Origin: Elusimicrobiota bacterium
Lineage (GTDB): Bacteria > CG03 > SLGR01
NCBI GenBank assembly: GCA_003553445.1
Contig: PWEK01000103.1
Location: 1 to 59,712, forward strand
Length of the DNA: 59,712 nt
Direction of reading: 5' to 3'
Under the pieces are notes generated by a model, which did no database searches, was not told the DNA's origin, and saw only the letters and a program-made list of their open reading frames with translations. Shown in pieces: positions 34,030 to 44,700 of the stretch. A program made the position numbers and the translations under genes. How positions within the stretch are numbered: the stretch's first letter is position 1; each line of letters opens with the position of its first letter.

Positions 34030-36595
34030 CAAATACTATTTCATCCCCTTCGGCATCTGCCCTTACCTTATTTTTGTCTTCAAGCTCACCTGATATAATT
34101 TTAGTGGCAAGGGGGTTGGTAATCATTCTCTGTATTACCCTTCGAAGCGGCCTGGCTCCGTACACCGGATCGAAGCCTTTTTCGGCAAGAAGTTCTTTTG
34201 CTTCTGAAGTAAGCTCTATATCTATGTTTTTTGATTTCAGGTGTTTCTTGAGGTTGCGGACCTGGATATCCACTATTCCTTTTATGTTTTCTTCTGAAAG
34301 GCTGCGGAATACTATAATCTCGTCAATTCTGTTTAGAAACTCGGGTCTGAATGTCCTGCGAAGTTCATTCATTACCAGGGGGCGGGATTCTTCGGGATCT
34401 TTCTTTTCGGCAAGATAACTGCTGCCGACATTTGAAGTCATAATAATTATTGTATTTCTGAAATCCACGGTTCTTCCCTGTCCGTCGGTGAGGCGGCCGT
34501 CGTCCAGCAGCTGAAGAAGTATGTTGAATACTTCGGGGTGCGCCTTTTCTATTTCATCCAGCAGTATTACACAGTAGGGCCTTCTTCTGACTATCTCGGT
34601 CAGCTGACCGCCTTCTTCGAAACCAACATATCCGGGCGGAGAGCCTATAAGCCGCGCCACGGAATGTTTCTCCATGTACTCTGTCATATCAATTCTAACG
34701 AGGGCCTTTTCGTCATCAAACAGGAACTCTGCCAGGGTGCGGGCAAGTTCGGTTTTTCCGACGCCTGTGGGACCCATGAATATAAAAGAGCCTATGGGCA
34801 TGTTTTCATCCTGAAGCCCCGCCCTGGAGCGTCTTACGGCTTCTGAAATGAGTTTTACGGCTTCGTCCTGGCCCACCACCCTGCTTTTAATTTCATCTTC
34901 CATTTTCATCAGTTTCTGTATTTCGCTTTCAAGCATTTTTGACACGGGGATTCCGGTCCACTGGGAAACCACTTCAGAAATATCTTCTTCGTCAACCTCT
35001 TCTTTAAGCAGCCGCATCTGGCTTTGCAGCTCTTCGAGCTGGCTGGTTTTTTCATTAAGTTCTTTTTTAAGGCCTTCTATTACCCCGTACTTGAGCTCCG
35101 CGGCTTTTTCATATTCGGCCTGCCGTTCGGCTTTCTCCTGCTCCAGGCGGGATTTTTCTATTTTGTCCTTTATCTCTCTTATCCGGAGAATGATTTCCTT
35201 TTCCCTGTGCCAGTGGTTTTTAAGCCGGGTGGCCTCTTCCTTTAAATCAGCAAGGCTCTTCTCGAGACTGTCAAGTTTAGTTTTTGAAACTTTGTCTTTT
35301 TCTTTTTTCAGAGCGCTTCTCTCTATTTCCAGCTGTCTTATTTTTCTTTCTATTTCATCTATCTGAGAGGGCATTGAGTCTATTTCAATCTGCAGCCTGC
35401 TGGCAGCTTCGTCTATCAGGTCAATAGCCTTATCAGGCAGAAACCTGTCCGTTATGTACCTGTTAGAAAGAACGGCTGCCGATACAAGAGCGGAATCCTT
35501 TATTTTTATTCCGTGGAATACCTCGTAGCGCTCCTTCAGTCCCCTGAGTATGGCTATAGTATCATCCACCCCGGGTTCCTGTATGACAACCGGCTGGAAC
35601 CTTCTTTCCAGCGCCGGGTCCTTTTCAATATTTTTCCTGTATTCGTCAAGGGTGGTTGCGCCTACGCACCTGAGTTCCCCCCTGGCAAGGGCGGGTTTGA
35701 GCATATTCGAGGCGTCCATTGCCCCCTCTGCCGAGCCGGCGCCGACGACCGTATGAAGTTCATCTATAAAAAGTATGATTTTCCCGTCGGACGAGGTTAC
35801 TTCTTTGAGTACCGCCTTAAGCCGGTTCTCAAATTCTCCCCTGTATTTTGCCCCGGCTACAAGACTTCCCATATCCAGCGCGATTACTTTTTTTTCCTTT
35901 AAAGTTCCCGGAACATCGCCTTCGTTTATTCTCAAAGCCAGCCCTTCGGCAATGGCCGTCTTTCCCACACCGGGTTCTCCGATAAGAACCGGGTTGTTCT
36001 TAGTTCTGCGTGACAGAACCTGGATTACCCTTCGTATTTTGTCATCGCGCCCTATTACAGGGTCAAGTTTTCCAATGGAGGCAAGCCGGGTAAGGTCCCT
36101 TGCATATTTCTCGAGCGCCTGATAATTTTCTTCCGCATCGGGGCTGTCAACCCTCTGGCCTTTTCTTATCTCCATAATGGACTGGAGAAGGCGGCTTCCG
36201 GTTATGGAATACTTTGAAAAGAGGGAACTTATGAACCCCTGCTTTTCCATGCTCATGGATAGCATAATATGTTCCGATGAAACATAATCATCCTTCATCT
36301 TATTGGCTTGCGTAAGGGAGTTTTTCAATACGGATTCAAGCTCAGGGGACATGTATATGCTGCCGCCGCTGACCTCAGGCTGTTTTTGAAGGTGCTCTTT
36401 CAGATCTGATATTAAAGAGCCTCCCGGAACTCCTATCTTGTCTAAAAGCGAAGCAGCGGTGGAGTCCTCCTGCTCCAGAAGGGCCAGCAGCAAATGCTCC
36501 GGGGTAATCTTCTGGTGCCCGTATTCCCCCGCAATCCGCTGGGTCTCCTGTAGCGCCTTCTGTGTTTTGCTTGTTAATTTATCGATATTTACCAT
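34022..36595 (-). CDS. clpB: ATP-dependent disaggregase ClpB
   Basis: This 857-residue Hsp100 chaperone dissolves protein aggregates with Hsp70. It has the N-terminal Clp repeats (about 1-145), NBD1 with Walker [14 protein letters not shown] near 205, the YRGEFE pore region, the coiled-coil M domain (about 405-525), and NBD2 with [13 protein letters not shown] near 605 and GYVGFEEGG. The presence of the M domain and the length separate it from ClpA and ClpC. AAGGAGG precedes the ATG. It is divergent from the Hsp20 gene, and a perfect palindrome lies between them. Confidence 0.97.
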   Translation of the reverse strand: MVNIDKLTSKTQKALQETQRIAGEYGHQKITPEHLLLALLEQEDSTAASLLDKIGVPGGSLISDLKEHLQKQPEVSGGSIYMSPELESVLKNSLTQANKMKDDYVSSEHIMLSMSMEKQGFISSLFSKYSITGSRLLQSIMEIRKGQRVDSPDAEENYQALEKYARDLTRLASIGKLDPVIGRDDKIRRVIQVLSRRTKNNPVLIGEPGVGKTAIAEGLALRINEGDVPGTLKEKKVIALDMGSLVAGAKYRGEFENRLKAVLKEVTSSDGKIILFIDELHTVVGAGSAEGAMDASNMLKPALARGELRCVGATTLDEYRKNIEKDPALERRFQPVVIQEPGVDDTIAILRGLKERYEVFHGIKIKDSALVSAAVLSNRYITDRFLPDKAIDLIDEAASRLQIEIDSMPSQIDEIERKIRQLEIERSALKKEKDKVSKTKLDSLEKSLADLKEEATRLKNHWHREKEIILRIREIKDKIEKSRLEQEKAERQAEYEKAAELKYGVIEGLKKELNEKTSQLEELQSQMRLLKEEVDEEDISEVVSQWTGIPVSKMLESEIQKLMKMEDEIKSRVVGQDEAVKLISEAVRRSRAGLQDENMPIGSFIFMGPTGVGKTELARTLAEFLFDDEKALVRIDMTEYMEKHSVARLIGSPPGYVGFEEGGQLTEIVRRRPYCVILLDEIEKAHPEVFNILLQLLDDGRLTDGQGRTVDFRNTIIIMTSNVGSSYLAEKKDPEESRPLVMNELRRTFRPEFLNRIDEIIVFRSLSEENIKGIVDIQVRNLKKHLKSKNIDIELTSEAKELLAEKGFDPVYGARPLRRVIQRMITNPLATKIISGELEDKNKVRADAEGDEIVFEY

Positions 36596-36626
36596 CTGGA
36601 TTTCCTCCTTATAAAAATACTAAAAC

Positions 36627-36643
36627 AGTAGAAAATTTCTACT
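36627..36643. promoter_or_regulatory. heat-shock operator candidate between clpB and hsp20
   Basis: AGTAGAAA-A-TTTCTACT is a perfect 17-base palindrome, 32 bases upstream of the clpB start and 10 bases before the Hsp20 -35 box. It differs from the known HAIR element (CTTGAGT-N7-ACTCAAG) and from CIRCE. An HspR-like regulator is encoded 630 bases downstream, which makes it the natural candidate to bind. Confidence 0.55.
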
Positions 36644-36652
36644 ATAAACGTC

Positions 36653-36681
36653 TTGACAAAATACTTAAATCTTTTTATTAT
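36653..36681 (+). promoter_or_regulatory. sigma-70 promoter of hsp20
   Basis: TTGACA (36653-36658), a 17-base spacer and TATTAT (36676-36681) precede the small heat-shock gene by about 90 bases. Confidence 0.75.
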
Positions 36682-36770
36682 ATAACTGAAAAAGGATGAA
36701 AAGTCAACAGCCGGGATGGAAGTTGTAGACAAGTTAACGGTTGGATAAGAAAAAAAGGAGGTGACGGACT

Positions 36771-37229
36771 ATGGCTTTAGTACCCTGGAGAAAAAAAGGA
36801 GAAGTTTGGGATCCTTTCAGAGATTTCGAGAGGATGAGAAGACATATGAACAATATATTTGATATGTCTTTATCCGGATACCCTCAGGAGGAAGCATGGG
36901 GTCCCGCTATTGATCTATATGAAAAGGATAAGAAGTTCGTGATAAAGGCTGAGATTCCGGGAATAAAGAAAGAAGACCTGGAACTCTCCGTTGAAGACGG
37001 AATGCTTACGATAAAGGGAGAGAAGAAGAACGAGACAAAAAAAGAAGAAGAGGGAAGCTTGAGGAAAGAGCTGTATTACGGTTCTTTTCAGCGCCAGGTA
37101 AACCTCGGGCAGGAAGTCGATGAAAACAAGGCAAAGGCTTCCTATAAAAACGGAGTGCTCAAGGTGGAGCTTCCCAAAAAGGAAGAGAAAGAAAAACGGC
37201 AGCGCAAAATAGATATAAAAGAGGAATGA
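36771..37229 (+). CDS. small heat-shock protein Hsp20
   Basis: This 152-residue alpha-crystallin-type holdase has a short N-terminal arm (MALVPWRKKGEVWDPF), the core domain at about 40-135 with VIKAEIPGIKKEDLELSVEDG and the GVLKVELPK signature near 127, and a C-terminal anchor with an IDI motif in the lysine-rich tail. AGGAGGTG lies 9 bases before the ATG. The promoter and divergent clpB place it in a heat-shock pair; the HspR-like gene follows 44 bases after its stop, probably on the same transcript. Confidence 0.96.
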   Translation: MALVPWRKKGEVWDPFRDFERMRRHMNNIFDMSLSGYPQEEAWGPAIDLYEKDKKFVIKAEIPGIKKEDLELSVEDGMLTIKGEKKNETKKEEEGSLRKELYYGSFQRQVNLGQEVDENKAKASYKNGVLKVELPKKEEKEKRQRKIDIKEE

Positions 37230-37273
37230 AGTTAGCCCTATCCGGCTGTTGAGAAAGTAAAAGGAAAAAGAAA

Positions 37274-37567
37274 TTGGCGGAAGAAAACGGAAAAGAGGTA
37301 TTTGAAGAGTTCGTGATACCATATAAGGAGCCGGTTTTTACCGTGAGCGTGGTAAGCCGGCTCCTTAAAATACCTGTCTGGGTTTTAAAAAAATTTGACC
37401 GGGAAAAGGTTGTCTGCCCCAAAAGGAGCAAGGGAAATACAAGGCTCTACTCAAAGGAAGATGTGTCAAAGATTCAGCATTTCTGGAAATTAATGAAAAA
37501 AAAGAATGTCAAGGTTTCAGGGATAAAGGTTATAAAGACTATTTATGAGGAGTATAATATAGAATGA
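37274..37567 (+). CDS. HspR-like MerR-family regulator
   Basis: This 97-residue protein has a MerR-type winged helix-turn-helix at about 20-80: FTVSVVSRLLKIPVWVLKKFD, then NTRLYSKEDVSKI. The short length with no effector domain matches HspR, which represses heat-shock genes and is freed when chaperones are occupied. It starts at TTG, with AAAGGA in front. The stop overlaps the next start (ATGA). Its position after hsp20 and near clpB supports autoregulated control of both, probably through the palindrome at 36627. Confidence 0.8.
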   Translation: MAEENGKEVFEEFVIPYKEPVFTVSVVSRLLKIPVWVLKKFDREKVVCPKRSKGNTRLYSKEDVSKIQHFWKLMKKKNVKVSGIKVIKTIYEEYNIE

Positions 37568-38154
37568 TTAAAAAAAAGGATAAGGTTTTCAAGAATATTT
37601 TAACGAAAAGGAGAAATATAGACCTTGATACACTTCTGCATGTAATAAGGCTGGCGGTGGAAATCGCGCGCGAGGGAAGAGAGGGAAGAAAAATAGGTAC
37701 AATGTTCATTGTTTCCGATGAGGATAAAACACTGAAGAATTCAAGGAATCTTATACTTGACCCTCTCAAGGGCCATTCGCGCAAAGAGAAAATCATTTCC
37801 GATTCCAATCTTCGCGAAACCGTAAAAGAACTCGCCCAGCTGGACGGAGCTTTCATAGTATCTGATTCCGGGTTTGTAGTATCGGCATGCAGGTATATTA
37901 ATTCAGATGCCGGACAGATGGATTTCCCTCTCGGACTCGGAGCACGCCACATGGCAGCCGCTTCTATAACAAAGAAAACAAATGCGGTAGCTGTTGTGGT
38001 TTCAGAGAGTTCCATTGTAAGAATAATAGATGATGGAGAGATAGTTTCAGAGATAGTTCCCGAGCTCTGGATGCTTAATGAAAGCAGCCTGCATCTGAAA
38101 GGGGACTACAGTGAAAATACCCAGGAGGATATGAAGGTAATAAGCAAGAAGTGA
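37564..38154 (+). CDS. diadenylate-cyclase (DAC/DisA_N) domain protein
   Basis: This soluble 196-residue protein is built almost wholly of a DAC domain: AREGREGRKIGTMFIVSD near 40, LDGAFIVSDSGFVVSA near 98 with the DGA motif, and GLGARHMAAASIT near 138 where cyclases have RHR. DAC enzymes make c-di-AMP from two ATP. DGA is intact; the second Arg of RHR is Met here, which may lower or alter activity. No membrane or DNA-binding domain is attached. Translational coupling to the HspR-like regulator suggests that nucleotide signalling is tied to heat shock, which is an inference. Confidence 0.8.
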   Translation: MIKKKDKVFKNILTKRRNIDLDTLLHVIRLAVEIAREGREGRKIGTMFIVSDEDKTLKNSRNLILDPLKGHSRKEKIISDSNLRETVKELAQLDGAFIVSDSGFVVSACRYINSDAGQMDFPLGLGARHMAAASITKKTNAVAVVVSESSIVRIIDDGEIVSEIVPELWMLNESSLHLKGDYSENTQEDMKVISKK

Positions 38155-38178
38155 GCTTGAGTTTTTTCAGGTAGCTTT

Positions 38179-39303
38179 TTATCCTTCAAGGTCGGACTTT
38201 AGGGATATGTGCCTCAGCATATCTTTTAAGGTTATAATTCCAAGAATAACACCGCTTTCGGCAACCATCAGTCTGCTTTTGTTTTTCTGCTTCATCATCA
38301 TTAAAACCCTGCCCGCATCTGTGTGCGGGGGCACGGTGTTTTCCGGAGAGGTAGGTTCGGTAAAATCTTCGACCTTTTGCGAACCCCAATCATCCCTTGG
38401 GATTTTTTTCACCTCTTTAGTTGAGATACAGCCTTTGAGATATCCGTCTTCAACCACGGGAAACATTTTGAAGTGATAGCGGTATATATAATCGTATACC
38501 AGGTTGTAAATCGTGATGCCGGGCTCAACTGTAACGGTGTTTTGGTTCATGAAATATGCCACGCTTTTTCCTGATAAAGAACTCTTCATTATAACCCGGT
38601 CATAGGACATTTTGGATGCGTTTCTTATGAACATCCCTATGAGTATCCACCATATTCCTCCAATAAAAGCGCCTAGGATAAGGTAGAACACTCCAAGTAT
38701 GGAAAGCAGCAGGCCGAAAGCAGAGCCTATGAATGTGGCAATTTTTGTTGACCAGCGCAGGTCTTTTTTGTATGTCCATAGTATTGCCCTAAGGACCCTT
38801 CCGCCGTCTAAAGGGAATGCCGGTATAAGGTTAAAAGCGGCGAGAACCCAGTTAATCCACCTCAGGTAGCTCATCACGCCCTCTACCGGGGCAGGTAGAA
38901 AGTCGCCGCCAAAGATGAGCGCAATGTGAAAAATTAATCCAATAAAAACCGATATAAGCGGGCCGGAGAGGGCCATGTAAAATTCGGCCTTTGAGCTGGG
39001 GGGTTCTTCTCCCATCTCAGCCACACCCCCGAAAATAAAAAGCGTTATTCCGTGCATGGGCATTCCGAATCGCCTTGCTACAAGCGAATGGGTGAGTTCA
39101 TGAGCTATAAGAGAAGCAAAAAGAAGAACTGCACCGGCTATACCCATAAGCCAGTATGTGGATGAAGAAAGGCCTTCATAGTATGAGGGAAATAATCCGG
39201 ATGCGAGGGACCAGGTAATCAGAAGCGCGATTATGATCCATGAAGGGTCTATCTTTACTTCAAAATCTAATATTTTAAATATTTTTTTTCCTTTTATCTT
39301 CAT
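38179..39303 (-). CDS. site-2-type membrane zinc metalloprotease (M50) with CBS pair
   Basis: This protein has 374 residues from ATG 39303, the start that matches the family N-terminus (KIFKILDFEVKIDPSW). The reading frame extends to 39423, but the added 40 residues are basic and unlike the family, and neither start has a clear ribosome site. Six or so membrane helices carry the zinc motif HELTH near 67 and NLIPAFPLDGGRVLRA near 155. Two CBS domains occupy about 250-370. Such rhomboid-like S2P proteins with CBS domains cleave membrane-embedded substrates under control of a nucleotide ligand. The next gene upstream is divergent. Confidence 0.9.
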   Translation of the reverse strand: MKIKGKKIFKILDFEVKIDPSWIIIALLITWSLASGLFPSYYEGLSSSTYWLMGIAGAVLLFASLIAHELTHSLVARRFGMPMHGITLFIFGGVAEMGEEPPSSKAEFYMALSGPLISVFIGLIFHIALIFGGDFLPAPVEGVMSYLRWINWVLAAFNLIPAFPLDGGRVLRAILWTYKKDLRWSTKIATFIGSAFGLLLSILGVFYLILGAFIGGIWWILIGMFIRNASKMSYDRVIMKSSLSGKSVAYFMNQNTVTVEPGITIYNLVYDYIYRYHFKMFPVVEDGYLKGCISTKEVKKIPRDDWGSQKVEDFTEPTSPENTVPPHTDAGRVLMMMKQKNKSRLMVAESGVILGIITLKDMLRHISLKSDLEG

Positions 39304-39435
39304 TATGTAAACCATTTTGACAGTTTTCACTGCCTTTTTCAAGAATGGAGATGAGGCCGATACCGGTTTTGACAGAAAGAGGGTATTTTTGTAAATTTTC
39401 CTTGTTGTCATGGAATCGAACAAAACGGAAACAAA

Positions 39436-40221
39436 TTGAACCTTAGTCTTAAAGTCATTGCCAGCAGCAGCTCGGGAAACTGCACCCTGTTATGGGGTTC
39501 TCCCGGGGCACTGCTTATTGACTGCGGCCTTCCAATGAGATATACGCTCAAGAACATGCTGAAAAAGAAAGTCTCCCTTAAAACGCTTTCCGGGGTGCTG
39601 ATGACACACTCGCATTCGGATCACATAAAAGGGCCCATGGTGAAAAAGCTGCTGGGGGAAAAGGTTCCTCTTTTTTGTCATTTCAACACAGAAAAACAGT
39701 TTGTAGGCAAATTCGGCATGCTTAAAAGGAATCATATCACATCTTTCGGACACGGCCGCTTCAAAGCGGGCGATTATATAGTGGAGCCCTTCGAGGTGGA
39801 TCATGATTCGCAGGGGTGCTACGGCTTCAGCGTATATCATAAAAACAAAAAAGCGACAATAGCCACAGACCTGGGCCCCCCGGGGAAGCATCTCGTAGAA
39901 CGGTTTAAAGACTCCGATGTAATTGTTATTGAATCAAACCATGACACTCAGATGCTTGAAAAATCTTCAAGGCCGTACTGGCTTAAAGAAAGGATCAGGA
40001 GGTCTCATCTTTCAAATGTAGAATGCGCCGGGTTTGTAAGAAAAGTGATTTCCGCTTCGGAAAAAAAGCCTTCGGCGGTTGTTCTGGCTCATCTCAGCTC
40101 CGAATGCAACACTTCTCTTCTTGCTGAAAAATGCATGAGGCAGGCAGTTGAGGGTGCGGGGCTGAATATACCTGTTTTAACTTCTTTTGAAAGAGAATCC
40201 GTAAATACGGTTAATTTTTAG
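39436..40221 (+). CDS. metallo-beta-lactamase-fold hydrolase (YycJ/WalJ type)
   Basis: This 261-residue protein has an N-terminal SSSSGNCTLLWG segment, the metal motif THSHSDHIKG near 57, then VDHDSQG near 118 and ATDLG near 137, with late HLSSECN near 218. This order and the opening SGN motif match the YycJ/WalJ group, MBL-fold nucleases linked to DNA repair. It starts at TTG 39436 behind CGGAA; no upstream ATG is in frame before a stop. It is divergent from the M50 protease and overlaps the end of the next minus-strand gene by 11 bases. Confidence 0.9.
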   Translation: MNLSLKVIASSSSGNCTLLWGSPGALLIDCGLPMRYTLKNMLKKKVSLKTLSGVLMTHSHSDHIKGPMVKKLLGEKVPLFCHFNTEKQFVGKFGMLKRNHITSFGHGRFKAGDYIVEPFEVDHDSQGCYGFSVYHKNKKATIATDLGPPGKHLVERFKDSDVIVIESNHDTQMLEKSSRPYWLKERIRRSHLSNVECAGFVRKVISASEKKPSAVVLAHLSSECNTSLLAEKCMRQAVEGAGLNIPVLTSFERESVNTVNF

Positions 40222-40972
40222 AAATAATCGGCGGATCTACTGCAAAGCCGACAATAATCAAAATAAAACCGGCAAAAATGGAGAGTTTTGATATCCTGTA
40301 GAGGTTGTGCCACCGGACATTTGCGGCGGATAGTATCTCATAACCGGTAACAAATATTGTTTCGCAGGCTCCCTGCCCGGTGTCGGTGCGGCTGGTGCTT
40401 GTTCCCCTGAAAAAATGTTCGCCGTGTTCGTACTCGGAAAGGTATCCCTCTATTCTAATTTGGTCCCCCCTGTTTGTTTTCATTATCTTTCTGTTTATAT
40501 CCTCGGAGTCTGTTATTAAATGATTATTAGATACCTGGGTTCTCCTATATTTTTTTCTTTTCTCCCTCGGGGCATCCCTTTCAAATCGGGTATAGAGTGT
40601 CCAGTTGCCGCTCCGGAAGTTCATGTATTTGTAAATACCGCTTTTCAGGCTCTCCCCCCACATCAGGCCGATATCCTTAATATTTAAGTAATCCTGCCAC
40701 TGTTCATGGTAGCGGTTATACCAGGTGCCGGTGTCAAAATAGGATACAACCATACCGTGAATCTCGTATCTGTATAAAGGGGTAATTGTGTATTTAATCT
40801 CGTTCATCTCCACGGTAAAGGGGTTTTTATATGTCTTGACCTGTACGGGCTCCTTATCCATGCTCGGCAGAAGTGATTCCACCGGCGGAAGTTCTCTTAT
40901 TCTAAAATAAGAGAAGATAAAACCCGCAATACCGGCAACAAAAAGAATCTTCCCGGCCTTTGATATGGTCAT
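40211..40972 (-). CDS. conserved membrane protein with N- and C-terminal helices
   Basis: This 253-residue protein has one membrane helix at about 8-22 and one at about 225-245, enclosing a non-membrane domain. That domain contains YEIHGMVVSYFD, IGLMWGESLKSGIYKYM, then VSNNHLITDS and GDQIRIEGYLSEY, a pattern I have seen in uncharacterised proteins of other Gram-negative bacteria but cannot name. It is probably periplasmic and anchored. AAAGGAAAA precedes the start. A TATAAT box at 41030-41025 on the minus strand, with a poor -35 box, may give it a promoter separate from the envelope operon. Confidence 0.65.
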   Translation of the reverse strand: MTISKAGKILFVAGIAGFIFSYFRIRELPPVESLLPSMDKEPVQVKTYKNPFTVEMNEIKYTITPLYRYEIHGMVVSYFDTGTWYNRYHEQWQDYLNIKDIGLMWGESLKSGIYKYMNFRSGNWTLYTRFERDAPREKRKKYRRTQVSNNHLITDSEDINRKIMKTNRGDQIRIEGYLSEYEHGEHFFRGTSTSRTDTGQGACETIFVTGYEILSAANVRWHNLYRISKLSIFAGFILIIVGFAVDPPIISKN

Positions 40973-41065
40973 TGTTTTCCTTTCGCCTCAGGCATCAGTT
41001 TTTACAGCAGCCCTTTAATATATAATTATACCGAATTTTCATAAAATCAACAGGGCCTTAAAAAA

Positions 41066-41785
41066 CTATTCTGAGACAAGGTCAAAGTAAATTGTTGTGC
41101 TGTAGGAAATATCCCCGACTGCATCAGAGAAAGAGGCTTCAAGAAAGACTGCGACAGGCGATTCGGCGTCCATGTCTTGATAGGCAAGAGAGGTTAATCC
41201 CGGGCCTCCGTACATTACGGTAGTGTAGCCTTCTTCAAAGGCGTTCTCCCAGCTTTCATCCCATGAGGTTGAAGGGTTATTTATATCATTTTTATCTTTC
41301 AGATATATCCAGGGGGCGTTTTTAGGTCCTTCAGTGGTATCTATTTTGGATGTGACAAGCTCTCCGGGCTCACCTTCGTTTATAAAAACAGCGGTTGAAT
41401 TTGATACAAGCCACCCAAGGGGCAGCCGCTGGGAATTGTCGCTGGATATAAGGCCGGCTTTCTGATAGCCGGTATCCGCCTGGCTGTTATCGGTATAGAT
41501 ATCAAGCCGCCAGTTATGATTACATTCAATATCAATAAGGATATATGCATCGGCCGGGCGCCAGTTTGTTCCCATAATTGGGTTATCCCAGTAAATATGC
41601 TCCCTTTCTTCGTTAGTTTCAATGTCCATGGGGGTTGCGGAAAAAGAGGCAATGGATTTGATTTTTGCCCTCGCTGTTATTTGTGAGGAGGCGCTTCCTT
41701 TTTCTTCTTCAGCGTATGCTGAAAAACAAAAATAATTTACCATTAAAATTGCAAAAGCTGTTTTGAGAAGGTTTTTTACAGTCAT
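41066..41785 (-). CDS. exported protein of the locus-specific repeat family (member 3)
   Basis: This 239-residue secreted protein has a signal peptide ending near FSAYA. The start at 41785 overlaps the stop of the upstream gene by ATGA; an in-frame start 30 bases earlier would put charged residues before the signal. The mature part shares an architecture with two other products of this operon (49105-50472 N-terminal half and 51295-52137): a NWRLDIYTDNS strand, LPLGWLVSN, WIYLKDKNDI, SWDESWENAFEEGYTTVMYG and a final beta region YSTTIYFDLVSE. It resembles small all-beta structural proteins. It has no C-terminal sorting module. It is the last gene of the operon. Confidence 0.75.
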   Translation of the reverse strand: MTVKNLLKTAFAILMVNYFCFSAYAEEEKGSASSQITARAKIKSIASFSATPMDIETNEEREHIYWDNPIMGTNWRPADAYILIDIECNHNWRLDIYTDNSQADTGYQKAGLISSDNSQRLPLGWLVSNSTAVFINEGEPGELVTSKIDTTEGPKNAPWIYLKDKNDINNPSTSWDESWENAFEEGYTTVMYGGPGLTSLAYQDMDAESPVAVFLEASFSDAVGDISYSTTIYFDLVSE

Positions 41786-44700
41786 TCTACATATACGCTC
41801 TGTTCCTGGGACCATCTGCTGGTGCTTAAACCTGCATCAATTGTCTGAACCGACCAGTAGTATGTTTTGCCGCGTTCGAGACCTCTGATGATTCTTCCGG
41901 GCTGGTTATTTGATATTTTGGGCCTGAGGTGATTTCCCAGCAGGGGGGATGAGAAAGCTCCGGAAACAACGCTGTCGTCTCCGGTATTCGCATAGGGCTC
42001 TGTGCCTACCCTGATGGAGTAATAGAGCCCTTCCCGGGGTGTCTCATAGTCTGAGCCGGTGTCCCACATAAATACAACAGTCGCCGTTGAACCGTATAAA
42101 ACCGTACTTACTGAAAACCCTGAGTCCGGGGGCTCCGGCCGTGAATTAATATTTCCGTAATCGGGCGCAACGTTTCTGAAGAGGCCCCCGGAGGTAATAA
42201 AGTCGGCAGCGCCGCTGTTGTCCATGTCAGCCCATGCAGCGCGCCGCGCGCCGGGTATGCGCTGAGATTTAATAAAGCTATCCGTTTCATTGTCATAGGT
42301 AAAGAGGGCGTCTCCGAGAAGAATATCCGGATATCCGCTGTTGTTATAGTCCGCCCATGCCGCAAAACCGCCGCTTGAGTTTTCGGATGTATATTTTAGG
42401 ACTTTCGTAAATGTATGGTCTTCGTTGTTTCGGTATATTTTAGAAACGCCGCCTCCCGAAATAGCCAAATCCAGCCGCCCGCTATTGTTATAATCCGCCC
42501 AGGCGATTGATGGAGATTCGCCCGGATGCTCAAATGTCTTTGCAAGGCTGAAACTTTCCCCTTCGTTATTTCTGTAGAGCTCATTGTTTATGATAATATC
42601 CTGCCACCCGTTGTTGTTGTAATCTGCAAAAACAAGGTTTGATGTCTGTATTTGAGGAAGTCCCATTTCTCCCATGTATGTATATGCCGCATCATGTGGA
42701 TGGTCGTTTCTGTATACAACGCTTGTCCCCGGCCATGAGCCGGCCCACCCGGTCATTGCCAAATCCTTCCGGCCGGTATTGTTGTAGTCGGCTGCGTCAA
42801 GGCCGCTGTCGGAATTGTCAAATTTGCTTAAGTCCTGAACATGGGAGAAATCAGATCCCCCCTCATTTCGATACAGTTTCGTCGCCCCGCCGAATCTTCC
42901 GGTCGGGAGCACAGCTATATCCATGAAGCCGCTTGAATTATAATCAACCCAGCCTATACCGGAGTTTCCCAGGTTTGAACCAAGTGAAAGAAAGTGTTCG
43001 TAAAAGCCCCCGGTGTTTTCATAGATTTTCACCCCGTCGCCGGTTGAACCGTAGCCCGCTCCGTGTCCTATTGCAAGATCAGGGTAACCGTTGTTGTTGA
43101 AGTCGACAAAACTGAAATCCCCCTTTTCATGGCCGCCCAGCTCCTGATGCATAACAAAGTATCCTGCTGCGGCATGGTTGTCGTCAGCGTTTGACAGGGA
43201 GGCAGTATTTCCCGCTGAGTCTCTTGCCCGAATTGAAAACCAGATTTCCTTTCCGGGTTTCAGTCCCGTGAGGGTTTTCGATTCCCTGCTGCCGCCTGCA
43301 AGCGGCTGCCAGTCCTGGCTGTACAGGGATGCCTGCTCCCATTTATCATATGAAGTTATGTTTGATATGGTAGAATATTTTACTATGTATTTCTCTGCCC
43401 GGCCTTCCCAGCCGTCATCCCCGGGAGCGGTCCATGTCAGTTTTAGCTGAAAATCCGTTGCAGCCTGAAGGTCGCTGATTGCTGCAGGAGCAAAAGGGTC
43501 GGTGATATAGTAGTCTGTCCTGTTTGAAAAACCGCTCCAGTTCATGGCTGCGTCTGCAGTTCTTATCCAGAAGTAATGGCGTCTTTCGGGCATAAGTTTT
43601 TCTGAGAGTATTCTTGATTCCTTGCGGCCGGGCCGGGTGTTTGCTTCCCATGTTTTCGAGTAAGGCGCCTCACCGGGGGAGTGAAAGGATACCGTGGTGA
43701 AGATTATTTCATATTTGCCGTTTCTTATTTCACCGGTATTGCCGTCATCCCCGGGAGCGGTCCATTGCAGCTGTACCCGACCTTCGTATGGGTGCGCCTC
43801 AAGGTCTGTGATGTCAGCCGGAGGGACGGTATCTTCTTCTATGTAGGAGTATGCGGTGTTTGAGGCCCCGCCGGAATTAAAGTAGTCATTATATAATTTT
43901 ACGGTAAAATAATATGTGTTATTTGAGGGAAGACCTTTAATAAGGCGGCTTTGTTTTTCACCGGGGGATACCGCGGTGGAGAAGATGGTTTCGTACTCAA
44001 GGTAGCAGTAGGGTGAGTCTTCCCAGTCTGCCGCGGCCTCAGTAGAGAACCTTATCTCGTAGATGCCGTCGGTTATATCGCCGGGGTGCCCGAAGTTTGA
44101 CGGGGCTGTCCAGGAAAGTGTGATATTTCCGTTTTCGTCTTTTGAGTTTAAATTCTGTATTTTATCCGGCGGTGAGCTTTCAGCTCTGAAATTAAGAGAA
44201 GAAAGCGCTCTTTCTGCATGGGATGAGGCGCTGAAGAGCTCACTTATAATACCGCTTCTTTTATTCTCTATAGCCGCAAAAACCGCTCCCTGCTGAACCC
44301 CCACGGCATCCCTGCTGCGCCACATGTCCTCCTCGTTGAAATATGCGCTCCATGAAGGGTCAGTGTTGTAGCTGTCGGAGAAGGTATATTTTCCCCAGAG
44401 GGATTCCTTATGATTTTCATAAAGAAACCTGATGGAATCAAGGGCCTGAACCGGAGTAAAGAATATTGAGGTGAGAAGGTTGCTTAACGAAACGGTTCCG
44501 TCATTATTATCAATGCCGTAGTGGTGATAGTTCCCATCAGGGCCGTCAGCGCCCCCGAATCCCCAGGAGTATTTCCCGTATGTTTCATAAAGGTTTCTGT
44601 TGTCCCAGGCGTACCTGTGGTGGTGTACGGCAGCCTTGTAGCTCTCTGCCGCATAACAGGCAAAATCATCTCTTTTTTCATGCAGATCTACGAAAAGGTG

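Noticed and set aside
34848-35366. 172-codon Ser-rich frame opposite the ClpB coiled coil
   Set aside because: It is the antisense reading of the Glu/Lys/Leu-rich M domain, which gives Ser/Phe/Leu-rich frames by composition.
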